The position numbers and the translations under genes are program-made. Below the pieces are notes generated by a model. It had not been told where the DNA came from and made no database searches. It worked only from the letters and a program-made list of their open reading frames with translations. A stretch of 64,000 bases of DNA from Paenibacillus sp. P25. GTDB lineage: Bacteria; Bacillota; Bacilli; Paenibacillales; NBRC-103111. The stretch lies in NCBI GenBank assembly GCA_024704175.1, contig CP085629.1, positions 3,286,001-3,350,000 on the forward strand, in the 5' to 3' direction. Below are positions 9,286 to 18,597 of this stretch, one piece after another (position 1 is the first letter of the stretch; each line of letters starts with the position of its first letter).

Positions 9286-10824
9286 CTATTTATTGTTCTT
9301 TGCCCACTCGTCGAGCTGCTTCTGCTTCTCCGCTATGATCTTGTCGATGCCCGCCGACTTCAGCTTGCTTATAAAGTCCGGGAGATTCTTCTCGGGATCC
9401 AGGGTGCCGGTTTCAAGGCCCGTTTTGTATTGGTCCTTGACACTTTGCACAGCGGCCGCTTCCGTCTTGACCGGATCGACGGTGAAGCTGAAGCCGAGAG
9501 CCTTCGATTTTTTGGCCGATTTGTTGAACTCGTCCTGCATTTTCCACAAATTCGGATCATCATTCTCCCACACGTAGGACAGGAACTGGTTGCCCCATTC
9601 CCACCCGTGGGTCGGGTTGTACGTCGCATTCGAAGAATCCACGCCGTTCGGGAAGCCGATCTTGTTATCTGCTTTTTTCACATAATGCTTGCCTTCAATG
9701 CCGTAGTCGATCAGGTTGATCAGATCTTTATCCGAGTACAGCAGGTTCAGGAACATCATCGCCCTCTCCGGATCCTTCGAGTTCTTGGCAATGCTGAACA
9801 TGACGTTGGAAATCGATGATGTCGTGGAAACCGCAGGCATAAGCCGGACGGCCACCATCGGCGTTCCGGTCGTGAGCGATTCCTTGTTCTCGTAGCCCGG
9901 TTTCATATGCGCGACGAAGGAGAACGCCTTGCCCGCTTTGACCAGTTGCTCCGAAGCGATTTTGTTGGTGGCGATGTCTTTGGGAATGTACCCGGCCGTA
10001 TACCACCTTCTGACCCGCTTAAGCCAATCCGCATACGTCTTCGATTCGAACCAATTGACCACCTTCAGGTTATTGTCGTGATCGGGAAGAACGCCGTTAT
10101 CATCATTCAAAGGATCGACGATCCCCGGAACCAGGGTCGAGATGATGGTGTTGCTTGAGCCTTCCGGAATGATGGCCGCCATATTCGGCTCGTTGTCTTT
10201 CACGACTTGGAAGACGGCATCCAAATCGTCGAAGGTCTTGACCTTGCTCAAATCGATCTTGTATTTGTCGACGATATCTTTACGCATCAGTACGCCGAAG
10301 TCAGCCGCCCAGTCGCGGACGCTCGGCAGGCCGTAAATTTTGCCGCTGGTCGTCGTCGCCTTCAGGATGTCGGGCCCGACCACTTTGGTGACGTCCTGGC
10401 CGTATTTCTTCAAGAGATCCTCGAGCGGCACCAGCTGTCCCTTCGCCGCCTGCGTGCCGTAGCCCAAAGCCGTGAGCGTCAGAAGGATGTCCAAATTTTC
10501 GTTGCCCGCCAGCATCAGGTTGATTTGCTGGGAGTAAGCGGCCGGATCGATCGGCATCAATTTGACCGTTGCATTGATTTTCTCTTTCACGTGCTTGTTA
10601 ATAGCGTCCTGGACCTCCTTCAGGTCCTTCGTATTGCCGATATTATAGTAGGCGATGGTCAGCTCGTAAGGCTTTAGATTCGAACCCGACTTTCCCGCGT
10701 CGCCCGAAGCGTCCGCCGTTTTGGATGACGTAGAACCGCCGCCGCCCCCGCAAGCCGTAAGCAGCAGTGAAACCGCCAGCATTCCCGCCGTGACCGATTG
10801 GATGCGTCCCCATTTTCTTTTCAT
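9286..10824 (-). CDS. ABC transporter substrate-binding lipoprotein, LplA/YtcQ type with DUF3502 C-terminus
   Basis: An intact 512-residue extracytoplasmic solute-binding lipoprotein. The start at 10824 (MKRKWGRIQ) follows GGGAGG. Signal peptide and lipobox are VSLLLTAC, with Cys near residue 25, followed by a Gly/Ser linker. The mature part has the family 1 binding-protein folds (ELTIAYYNIGNTKDLKEVQ, IYGLPSVRDW). It ends in a DUF3502-like region (FTVDPVKTEAAAVQSVKDQY through IDKIIAEKQKQLDEW). It is the last gene of a three-gene operon after two permeases. The ATPase would be a shared MsmX-type protein encoded elsewhere; the sugar is not known. Confidence 0.88.
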   Translation of the reverse strand: MKRKWGRIQSVTAGMLAVSLLLTACGGGGGSTSSKTADASGDAGKSGSNLKPYELTIAYYNIGNTKDLKEVQDAINKHVKEKINATVKLMPIDPAAYSQQINLMLAGNENLDILLTLTALGYGTQAAKGQLVPLEDLLKKYGQDVTKVVGPDILKATTTSGKIYGLPSVRDWAADFGVLMRKDIVDKYKIDLSKVKTFDDLDAVFQVVKDNEPNMAAIIPEGSSNTIISTLVPGIVDPLNDDNGVLPDHDNNLKVVNWFESKTYADWLKRVRRWYTAGYIPKDIATNKIASEQLVKAGKAFSFVAHMKPGYENKESLTTGTPMVAVRLMPAVSTTSSISNVMFSIAKNSKDPERAMMFLNLLYSDKDLINLIDYGIEGKHYVKKADNKIGFPNGVDSSNATYNPTHGWEWGNQFLSYVWENDDPNLWKMQDEFNKSAKKSKALGFSFTVDPVKTEAAAVQSVKDQYKTGLETGTLDPEKNLPDFISKLKSAGIDKIIAEKQKQLDEWAKNNK

Positions 10825-10885
10825 CCTGTAGCCTCCCTTTTTCTTCAGCAACCTCTATGCTAAACCGGACCCGGCCGGATATAGC

Positions 10886-11778
10886 CTACCCTTTGACTGC
10901 GCCGATGACAAGCCCTTTGACGAAATATTTTTGAAAGAACGGATACGCGCACAGCAGCGGGACGGTTCCGATGACCGCCATCGCCATCCGCACCGACTCC
11001 ATCGGGATATTCGCGCTGGCCGACACCTCGGTATTATTGCCCATGGCGCCGCTGGTCAGGAACTGCGCGTTGAGGAGGATCCGGTTCAGCATGTTTTGCA
11101 GACTGAACAGCTTGTTGTCGGTAATATAGACCAGGCCGTTAAACCAATCGTTCCAATAGCCGATCGTCTGCATGAGCCCGACCGTCGCGAGAATCGGCGG
11201 CGAGAGCGGCAAAGCACGATCCGGAAAAAGATTTTATATTCGCCCGCCCCGTCCATCGAAGCCGATTCAATGACCGGAACCGGGATCGAGGAAGTAAAGA
11301 ACGTCCGCATGATCAGCACATAGAAGCCGTTGGAGAGCAGGCCGGGAATGATCAGGGCGAGAATCGAGTTCTTCATATCAAAAAGCTGGGTATAGACGAG
11401 ATAGGTTGGAACCAGGCCCCCGTTGAACAGCAGCGTGAAAAATACGATAAACGAGAGCGGCTTGCGCATCGGCATATCCCTGCGGGATAACGGGTAAGCG
11501 CACAAGGCGGTGATCGACAGCCCGACGAACGTTCCGACGACGGTGACCAGCACCGTAATGCCGTACGCCCGGACTATATTCTCGGCATCCCGCCATAAAT
11601 ATTCGTACGCTGCAAGGCTGAACTTGCTTGGCAGGAACGAATAGCCCTCCTGCAGCAGGGTCATCTCGTCACTGAAGGAGGTGACGGCAAGCAGCAGGAA
11701 CGGAAGAAGACAAGCGCATACGACGGCGATAAAGAAAACATGGATCATCCACTGAAACATCTGTTGTTTTGCTTTCAT
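10886..11778 (-). CDS. ABC sugar transporter permease, YtcP/LplC type (one frameshift)
   Basis: About 297 residues and six membrane helices, MalG-like. The N-terminus (MFQWMIHVFFIAVVCACLLP) and the loop GGLVPTYLVYTQLFDMKNS are typical. The ATPase-contacting EAA loop is SASMDGAGEYKIFFRIVLPLS once the break at 11211-11213 (T3 read where T4 is expected on the coding strand) is corrected. It ends QKYFVKGLVIGAVKG, the family C-terminus. It lies 15 bases after the other permease and upstream of the binding protein. Confidence 0.85.
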
Positions 11779-11793
11779 CCGGTTCCCTCCCGA

Positions 11794-12768
11794 TCAGAAT
11801 AAGGCATTCTCGCGGTTTCGTCTGCTCACCGCATAGTTCGATATCAGCACAAGCACGAAGCCGACCACCGATTGATACAGTCCCGCCGCGGAGGACATCC
11901 CGATATCGCCCAGCCGCAGCAAAGCCCGGTACACGTACGTATCGATGACGTTCGTCGTCGGCATGAGCGCCCCCGTGTCGAGCGGCACCTGGTAGAAGAG
12001 GCCGAAGTCCGAGTAGAAAATACGCCCGATCTGCAGCAGCGTCATCACCGTTATGACGGGAGTGATTAGAGGCACCGTAATGGCTCGGATCTGCTGCCAT
12101 TTGCTTGCGCCGTCGATCGTGGCGGCTTCGTAATACTCCGGATCGATGCCGATGATCGCCGCGAGGTAGATCACGCATAAGTAGCCGGCATGCTTCCAGA
12201 TATTCACGAGAGTGAGCACATAGGGCCAATATTTCGGCTCGCTGTACCAGGAGATCGGATCCAGTCCCAGCCGGGGCAAAATTTGCTTATTGATGTAACC
12301 GGTTTCACCACTCAGCATCGCAAGCACCAAATAGCCGACGATGACCATGGAGATCAAATGCGGGATCAGAATGACGCTTTGGTAAAACCGGGCGAACAAC
12401 TTGTTCTTCACTTCATTGAGCAGAATGGCTACAGCGACGGCGATCACCAGGTTGATGACGATGAAAGCGGCGTTGTACAGCAGCGTGTTCCGCGTGATCA
12501 GCCAGGCGTCGGACGTTTTGAACAAGTACTCGAAGTTCTTGAAGCCGACCCAATCGCTGGCCCAAATCCCTTTGGCAAAGTTGATGTCTTTGAATGCAAT
12601 GACCAGTCCGAACATCGGCAAATAGTTATTGATGAGCAAATAAATGATTTCGGGCAGGACCATCACAAAGAGCGGCGCATACCTCCAAAATTTCCTCAGC
12701 TTTTTACCGGCGGCCGCTTTCGTCTTCACCTGCGCATCCGCCGCAGCGGCGGTGGTCATCGTCCCCAT
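11794..12768 (-). CDS. ABC sugar transporter permease, YteP/LplB type
   Basis: An intact 324-residue MalF-like permease. The ATG at 12768 follows GGGAGGAAGCGAC. An Ala/Lys-rich cytoplasmic N-terminus leads into six helices (LFVMVLPEIIYLLINNYLPM onward). The EAA loop is YYEAATIDGASKWQQIRAITV, and the C-terminus is SNYAVSRRNRENALF. First gene of the operon that continues with the second permease and the lipoprotein; it faces the palindrome-bearing region 12769-13316. Confidence 0.9.
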   Translation of the reverse strand: MGTMTTAAAADAQVKTKAAAGKKLRKFWRYAPLFVMVLPEIIYLLINNYLPMFGLVIAFKDINFAKGIWASDWVGFKNFEYLFKTSDAWLITRNTLLYNAAFIVINLVIAVAVAILLNEVKNKLFARFYQSVILIPHLISMVIVGYLVLAMLSGETGYINKQILPRLGLDPISWYSEPKYWPYVLTLVNIWKHAGYLCVIYLAAIIGIDPEYYEAATIDGASKWQQIRAITVPLITPVITVMTLLQIGRIFYSDFGLFYQVPLDTGALMPTTNVIDTYVYRALLRLGDIGMSSAAGLYQSVVGFVLVLISNYAVSRRNRENALF

Positions 12769-13316
12769 GTCGCTTCCTCCCTCTTGGTTATATCTCTATC
12801 ATAAGGAGATCGGGGCGCGGCCTCTACCTCTGCGCAGACTTCCTGTTGTTGTGATTCCGACTTGTCCGGGATAGCGCTGGAAAAAACCTATCTAGACCCA
12901 ACCTTCGGCGCGCGGGAGGTCCTGGGTATGGGGTTCCAACCGCTGTTGAAATCGTATGACTTGAATTTCTAGATAAAGGTAATACATACGATTTCAAAGG
13001 CGGACGCTTACGCTTCAAAGTTTTCCATAGGAAAACTGCTTCGAAAGCGTATGCTTACCCCATACCCATGACCTCTCTATTCAACGTTGGTGCAGCTGGC
13101 TACTTTTTTCACCCCGGGTCTTCGCCCCGGGAATGCTTGCATATAAAAATCGAATCCCCAAGTCGGATTCGATCGGTCTCTGCTTAGCAGACGACATGAC
13201 CCATGGACCTTGGATTTGAGATCGCCCGCGGCGCATGCCCCATTTTGCGAAAAGCTGTCACAGAATCGCTTCCTTCCCCGTCTTGTTTATAGCATAATCA
13301 AAAGGAGTGCAGAGCT
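12769..13316. other. 548-base intergenic region with compound palindrome and hairpins
   Basis: No gene is visible. It lies between two divergent operons and must hold both promoters, but I see no clear -35/-10 pair. It contains the compound palindrome at 12916-13075, a CCCGGG hairpin (13113-13131) and a perfect 9-base hairpin ATCGAATCC/GGATTCGAT (13149-13173). Confidence 0.6.
12916..13075. repeat. Compound nested palindromic element, copy 2
   Basis: The outer arms 12916-12934 and 13057-13075 (GAGGTC..GGGTATGGGGT and its complement) match in 18 of 19 positions. Inside, TTGAAATCGTATG (12946-12958) and CATACGATTTCAA (12985-12997) pair perfectly. AGTTTTCC (13019-13026) and GGAAAACT (13030-13037) form a third hairpin, extended imperfectly by flanking TACGCTT/AAGCGTA. 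Its reverse strand carries AGCGTCCGCCTTTGAAATCG, homologous to part of the element at 9081-9197. Confidence 0.7.
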
Positions 13317-14596
13317 ATGAACAAATTCGATGTGGCGATCGTAGGCGGAGGACTTGCAGGTCTGACAGCGGCCGTGTATTTGGCCAAGGCGGGCCAGAAG
13401 GTTGCGGTGCTGGAAAAATCGGGGCGTTTCGGAGGCCGAGCGGACACGGTCACGAAGAACGGCGTCAAGCTGAATCTCGGCGGCCACGCGTTATACCGCG
13501 GCGGAGAAGCTTTCGAGATATTACAAGAGCTCGGGATTACTGTCGAAGGGAACATCCCTTCCCTTAAAACCCACGGATTATGGAAAAATAAAGCTTACCT
13601 GGTTCCTACCGGAATGCTTTCCATGATTTCTTGTCCGCGCTTTCCGTATCGGGTAAAATGGAACTCACCCGGCTCATGATGAAATTGGGCAAAATCGATG
13701 CGTCCGCCGTTCCGCCGGTCTCCTTACGGGAATGGACGGAGCGGGAGGTGCGCGATCCGATGGTCCGCCATCTGTTCTACGCATTGACCCGAACCGCTAC
13801 CTACGTGAACGATCCCGACTTGCTGTGGGCGCATTCCGCTCTAAAGCAGTTAAAAAGAGCATTGACCGAATCCGTCCTATACGTGGACGGAGGCTGGGAA
13901 ACGATCGTCATGAAGCTGCGGCGGCTGGCCGAGCAGTACGGAGCCGCCATGCTCCCCGGCAAGAACGCGGCCGAAATCCTGCACGATCATGGACGGGTTC
14001 GCCGCGTGCGCTGTTCGGACGGAACGTCGCTGGAGGCGGATGCCGTCATAGTGACAGCTTCCCCTGCTGAGGCTTTCCGGTTGATCCAAGATGCGGAGCG
14101 TACTTCACTGCGGAGATGGAAGGAGCAGGCGTCGCCGGTGAAAGCCGCCTGCCTTGATCTCGGCCTGCGCCGTCTCCCGGACCCGAACCATCAGTTTGCG
14201 ATGGGAATCGATCAGCCGTCGCTGTTTACGAACCACTCGAGAGCGGCTAAATTGAGCGAGGACGGAACAACTGTCATCCACTTGCTCAAGTACAGCGGAG
14301 TGCATGACGGTGATGCCAAAGCGGATGAGGCGATGCTCGAGAAGGCGCTCGATACGCTTCAGCCCGGATGGCGGAAAGAAGTGGCCGTTCGTCAGTATTT
14401 ACCGAATATTACGGTGGTGCAGGACTTCGACCACATTGGCCGCATGGAAGCACCGGGACCGGCGGTGCCGCAAATCGGCGGTCTCTATGTGGCCGGAGAT
14501 TGGGCCGGCCACGGCGAGCTTCTTGTCGATGCGTCGTTCGCCAGCGCCCGACGGGCGGCGCTCCACATTTTGCAGACCGTTCCGGCACTGAATTGA
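13317..14596 (+). CDS. FAD-dependent amine oxidase/phytoene desaturase-like oxidoreductase (one frameshift)
   Basis: About 427 residues. The N-terminal Rossmann motif is DVAIVGGGLAGLTAAVYLAK, followed by the FAD-ribose Glu in VAVLEKSGRFGGRA. The C-terminal flavin motif is GGLYVAGDWAGHGELLVDAS. The break at 13621 is repaired by one extra C in a CC pair, giving LSHDFLSALSV. The start has a good AAAAGGAG site. It ends 15 bases before an ECF41 sigma factor gene. Oxidoreductases are among the usual ECF41 neighbours (together with carboxymuconolactone decarboxylases and epimerases), so this is the likely target or partner of that sigma factor. The substrate is unknown. Confidence 0.83.
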
Positions 14597-14611
14597 GAGT
14601 GAGGCATTCCC

Positions 14612-15531
14612 ATGGATACGGATCAGCTGTACCACCTTTACAAACCACTGCTGTTTTCGCTGGCTTACCGCATGATGGGAAGCGTCATGGATGCGGAAGA
14701 TATCGTGCAGGAGGCTTTTCTTTCGCTGAGCGAAGCCTCTTCAGGTGATCATATCCGCAACATCAAAGCCTATTTGTGCAAAACCGTCACGAACCGGTGT
14801 CTCGATCTGTTACGCTCCAGCGCCAAGAAGCGGGAGATGTACGTCGGACCGTGGCTGCCCGAACCGCTCGTGGACGGCAGGGAAAGAAGCGGCGGCAGCT
14901 GAGGCAAGCTGCGATCCATCCCGCTCCTACTTGCGGAAGGAATCGATGTCCACCGCCTATCTGCTTTTGCTGCATCAGTTGTCGGCTGTAGAGCGGGCTG
15001 TATTTTTACTGCGCGAGGTGTTCGAGTACGAGTATGACGAAATCGCCGCCATCGTCGGCAAGAGCGGCTCGAACTGCCGGCAAATCTTTCATCGCGCGAA
15101 GCGGAGCATCGGCCTATGTCCCGAAGACAGCGCTGCGCTGAACGAAAGGAAAGGGGTTCAGGTCGAACAATTCGCCGAGCTTCTGGCATCCGGCAACATC
15201 ATGAAGTCGCTGCAGCTCGCTTGCGCCGGACGCCATTCTGTTAACCGATGGAGGCGGCAAAGTGAAAGCGCCGATTCGTCCCATCTTCACAGCAGAACGA
15301 ATTTACCGCTTTTTCGAAGGCATTTGGAAGAAATCGATTACGGCTGTCACGTATCAGCTGCGTTCCATTAATGGAGAGCCCGGAATGATCGCGCGTGCCG
15401 ACGGATATGAATCGGCTTGGACGTTTCAATATCGCGGCGGTCAAATATCGCATATTTATCTGGTCGTCAACCCGGATAAACTGGCGCATATCCGGTTCGA
15501 TGAACATAGCGGCTCTCTCTCGCTCGGATAA
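14612..15531 (+). CDS. ECF41-group sigma factor with C-terminal SnoaL-like regulatory domain (two frameshifts)
   Basis: Reconstructed length is about 305 residues. Region 2 reads LAYRMMGSVMDAEDIVQEAFL. The ECF41 linker motif WLPEP follows. Region 4 is ERAVFLLREVFEYEYDEIAA then IVGKSGSNCRQIFHRAKRS. The fused SnoaL-like domain carries the two other ECF41 signatures, DGGGK (in ILLTDGGGKVK) and NPDKL (in LVVNPDKLAHIRF). In this group the C-terminal domain controls the sigma factor directly and replaces an anti-sigma factor. Frame changes lie near 14895 and 15213. It is probably cotranscribed with the upstream oxidoreductase and followed by a terminator at 15543. Confidence 0.88.
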
Positions 15532-15542
15532 CAATAGCAAAG

Positions 15543-15576
15543 CCGGCCCATGAAGGGCCGGTCGCCGTTCTTTTAA
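15543..15576 (+). terminator. Terminator of the oxidoreductase-ECF41 operon
   Basis: Stem CCGGCCC/GGGCCGG with loop ATGAA, followed by TTCTTTT, 12 bases after the sigma factor stop codon. Confidence 0.7.
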
Positions 15577-15594
15577 GCTATTCCCATATACTGC

Positions 15595-16206
15595 ATGACT
15601 CAGGGGAACCTCGATTTGACCATGATATGGATGATCATTATCGCTCTCTTGATTGCTCTTCTCGCTGCGGTAATAGGAAGAGGCCAAAGCTTTCGGGGCG
15701 GAAGATCCGGGCACCCTCCGGCCTGCCAATCGCGGCCGGACCTCTCGGAGGCTATGACGCATATCGCTTTGATCCCGTACCTTGATGAGCACGAGACCGT
15801 CATTGCGGCGGGAACCGACGCCGTCTGGCGCAGTCTGTGCGAAGCCATGGAGCGATCCTTCTCGAATCCTGGAATGACCTTCTATGCACGGCTGGTCCGA
15901 TCCGCATATTGCACCGCATCCGGACCGCGGCCCTTTGCCGAAGGCTCGACGTTCCCCGGCTTTCGGGTGGTTGCGGCTGTCCCCGGACGCAAGCTGATCC
16001 TCGAAGGGTGCCATTATTTCTCGTTCTACTCGATGATCTTTCGCCTGGAAGATGCAGGTCCAGGACGGACACGTCTGCGCGCCGAGAGCCGGGTCGCTTT
16101 CCCCGGCCTGGCCGGAGGCCTATACCGGCTGCTCGTCATCGGGACGGGCGGGCACGTGATGGGAATGCGGCGCCTGCTCTCCACCATCCGCCGAAGATCC
16201 GAGTAA
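15595..16206 (+). CDS. SRPBCC-like protein with possible N-terminal membrane anchor
   Basis: The frame is open for 203 residues. The first 35 include a hydrophobic segment (MIWMIIIALLIALLAAVIG). From about residue 54 (Met at 15754) the sequence resembles polyketide-cyclase/SRPBCC proteins: ETVIAAGTDAVWRSLCEAME, then FPGFRVVAAVPGRKLILEG, then FSFYSMIFRLEDAGPGRTRL. The start at 15595 has no clear ribosome-binding site, and the linker SFRGGRSGHPPACQSRP looks atypical, so the true start may be 15754 or a frame error may lie between. Function unknown. Confidence 0.5.
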   Translation: MTQGNLDLTMIWMIIIALLIALLAAVIGRGQSFRGGRSGHPPACQSRPDLSEAMTHIALIPYLDEHETVIAAGTDAVWRSLCEAMERSFSNPGMTFYARLVRSAYCTASGPRPFAEGSTFPGFRVVAAVPGRKLILEGCHYFSFYSMIFRLEDAGPGRTRLRAESRVAFPGLAGGLYRLLVIGTGGHVMGMRRLLSTIRRRSE

Positions 16207-16236
16207 CACGCGCCAGACCATGGCAGAAGCTCTCTT

Positions 16237-17160
16237 CTACAAGAGAGCTTCACCGCGGACCGGCTCCCATGCCCAGCCCGATTCGCGTTTGACGATGCGT
16301 CCCAGGCTTGGCCATGGAAAATGGCAGGCCTGTACAAGCAGATTTTCAACCGCTGCACGCTCAAGCAGGGAGCGCCGGGTCCGGACAACTTGCTCCGGGT
16401 CCAGATCGAAGGCGGAAAGCCAATCCGGGTGTTCCAGTGTCAAGGTATGATGCGGCCAAGCGTCTCCGACGATGAGCAGCGATTCGCCGCCGGAGGAAAC
16501 AAGGAACGCGCTGTGTCCCGGTGTTTCTCCTTTCGCCGGAACCGCGGTAATTCCCGGAAATATCTCTTCATTGTCTTCGATGAGGGTCATTTTCGGCTTC
16601 AGCCGGGCGAGCATAGTTTGAATCGATTGTATCGTTCTCTGCTTTATAGGCTCAGGAAGGGCAAGAGGACTTAAATCAGGTCGCTCCATCCAAAAGGTCC
16701 ACTCTGCTCGCGTCAGCACGTACCGGGCATTCGGAAAAGCAAACCGCCCCTCTCCGTCGAAGTTGCCCCCTAAATGATCGCTATGGGCGTGGGAGAGAAG
16801 GATCGTATCGATGGCTTCAGGGGCAATGCCGAAATCCTGCAAATTCGAACGAATCTTACCGACATAATCGACGCCGCCGCCTGGTCCGGGCAAATGCCCG
16901 AGTCCCGTATCGATAAGAATTTGATGCTCTCCGGTATGGATGTATACCGCGCTGATGTGCATAGGGACATGGTCGGCAGGTAATGCGTGCGCGCTGAGAG
17001 CGGCGGATACTTCCTCACGGGAAGCATTGGTAATAAGGGACGTCGGCAAGGTGTAGCCAACTTCATCGTTGATCACGAGGCATGTAAAATGTCCGACACG
17101 AAAACGATAAACTCCCGCGGGCTGTCCATCCGGCTTTCGGCCCATTAAATCCATAGGCAT
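16237..17160 (-). CDS. MBL-fold metallo-hydrolase
   Basis: Intact, 307 residues. The ATG at 17160 (MPMDLMGRKPDG) follows AAAGGAG. Zinc ligands are present in LLSHAHSDHLGG (HxHxDH), GETPGHSAFLV and LLIVGDAWPHH, the lactonase-like MBL arrangement also found in AHL lactonases and many hydrolases. The ordering of the domain is complete. It is divergent from the XRE regulator at 17317, which probably controls it. The substrate is unknown; quorum-quenching activity would be a guess. Confidence 0.85.
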   Translation of the reverse strand: MPMDLMGRKPDGQPAGVYRFRVGHFTCLVINDEVGYTLPTSLITNASREEVSAALSAHALPADHVPMHISAVYIHTGEHQILIDTGLGHLPGPGGGVDYVGKIRSNLQDFGIAPEAIDTILLSHAHSDHLGGNFDGEGRFAFPNARYVLTRAEWTFWMERPDLSPLALPEPIKQRTIQSIQTMLARLKPKMTLIEDNEEIFPGITAVPAKGETPGHSAFLVSSGGESLLIVGDAWPHHTLTLEHPDWLSAFDLDPEQVVRTRRSLLERAAVENLLVQACHFPWPSLGRIVKRESGWAWEPVRGEALL

Positions 17161-17316
17161 AGAATCGGCTCCTTTGTTTATGGTGGCAAGCGGCACTCCG
17201 CATCGATGTTGAATCCTTCGGGATGGGCTTGCTATATTGGATTATAAAGGGACGATGCAGAAGCGGCGTGGGTCGCTTGAACATAGGTCTCCCGGTAACA
17301 GTTAGGAGGAATGGAA

Positions 17317-18144
17317 ATGAACGATAGCGAGCGCCGCAAGCCGCTTGGCGATTTTTTGCGTAAGCGGCGATCCGGACTATCCCCGGACGACGTCGGACTT
17401 CCGTCATACGGTCCGCGCAGGAAGCCAGGCTTACGCAGGGAGGAAGTGGCCCAGCTGGCCCATGTCGGGGTTTCCTGGTATACATGGCTCGAACAAGGCC
17501 GAGATATCGCCCCCTCGCTTCAGGTACTGGAAAACCTGTCACAAGCGCTCCGGCTGACTCCTGATGAACGGCGCCATCTTTTTTCGCTATCCGGGCAATC
17601 GCTTCCTCCTCCGCCCGCTCCCGGAGACAGAACGGTCCGTTCTTCGTATCAACAGGTAATCGATGAACTGAGCCCGACCCCCGCTTACGTCATCGGATAC
17701 CGGTGGGACTATCTGGCATGGAATCAAGCGGCCGAAGAGGTATTCGCCATCTCTTATCCGAATCCGCCGCATGACCTTAATCTGCTGTGGCATTTTTTCA
17801 CCAGTCCGATCATCAAGGAGCGTTTCCGGGCTTGGCGGCAAATGGCGGGCGGCGTGCTGGCGGAATTTCATACGGCAAGAGCCCGTTTTCTGGGGGATCC
17901 CTCGTTTAATCAGCTGATTGAGGACCTGAAGCAGGCCAGCCCCGAATTTTGCCATGGGTGGCTGGAGCATGACGCCCGCAGGGTTCTGGACGGTTACATA
18001 GAGATTGAGCATCCGGTACTCGGACGGCTCGAATTTGAGCATATGACGCTGCAGGTCCCCAGCGATCCCGATATCAAAATGATGATCTATCCGCCATACA
18101 AGGATTCGCGGGAGAAGCTGGCGCGTTATCTTGCCTCCGGCTGA
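17317..18144 (+). CDS. XRE/MmyB-type helix-turn-helix transcriptional regulator
   Basis: Intact, 275 residues. An N-terminal XRE helix-turn-helix has the characteristic PGLRREEVAQLAHVGVSWYT followed by WLEQGRDI, then LENLSQALRLTPDERRHLF. An MmyB-like ligand-binding domain follows (AYVIGYRWDYLAWNQAAEEV, then NLLWHFFTSP). GGAGG at 17304-17308 is correctly spaced for the ATG at 17317 rather than 17311. Regulators of this family usually control the divergent neighbour, here the MBL hydrolase. Confident on family, not on ligand. Confidence 0.88.
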   Translation: MNDSERRKPLGDFLRKRRSGLSPDDVGLPSYGPRRKPGLRREEVAQLAHVGVSWYTWLEQGRDIAPSLQVLENLSQALRLTPDERRHLFSLSGQSLPPPPAPGDRTVRSSYQQVIDELSPTPAYVIGYRWDYLAWNQAAEEVFAISYPNPPHDLNLLWHFFTSPIIKERFRAWRQMAGGVLAEFHTARARFLGDPSFNQLIEDLKQASPEFCHGWLEHDARRVLDGYIEIEHPVLGRLEFEHMTLQVPSDPDIKMMIYPPYKDSREKLARYLASG

Positions 18145-18248
18145 AACAGGCGGATCTTGATAATCGAGCCCAAAAAACGGTCGCCGCGAGGCGCCCGTCA
18201 TGGCGCAATGGACCGGGCTTACGAAAAAGTTGTAAAGGGGAGATGGAT

Positions 18249-18595
18249 GTGCCGTTCTTGAGGTTTAAAGGTTTTGAAAAAAGGTGATCGAACAAATCGC
18301 TCCATTCATCACGGAACAATTTTCCGATCTCGTCGGCATTCCAAGAGACATTGTAAAAATAGAGCTGTTTCATGTGGAGCCAATTACGAATTCTCCGTTA
18401 ACCGTAGAAATTTTGATGTTTCAAAGAGAACAGGAAATCCACGATGCGGTGGCATCCATGATACATACAAAGTTATGCGATTGCGGTTACCCCAATCCTC
18501 ATATCTTTTTTGTGATCCTGTCTCCCTCTCTTTACTATAAAGAAGGCAAGCCATTGAATGAAATACCGGCAAGTATTAGCTCTTATAGCACCTGA
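18249..18595 (+). CDS. DUF1904 family protein (one frameshift)
   Basis: About 115 residues, the family's usual size. The start is read as GTG at 18249, giving the conserved opening MPFLRFKGFEKK; AAAGGGG lies 8 bases upstream. A run of six A at 18277-18282 breaks the frame and a seventh A restores EKKVIEQIAPF. The rest is highly family-like: IPRDIVKIELFHVEPITNSP, MFQREQEIHDAVASM, HIFFVILSPSLYYKEGKPL. A tautomerase-like small fold; no function is established. Confidence 0.8.
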
Positions 18596-18597
18596 TC

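Noticed and set aside
12769..13316. CRISPR array
   Set aside because: The repeats are inverted rather than regularly spaced direct repeats, and no cas genes are present.
16237..17160. Calling the MBL hydrolase an AHL lactonase (AiiA-like)
   Set aside because: The metal motifs are shared by many MBL enzymes and the sequence alone does not show lactonase specificity.
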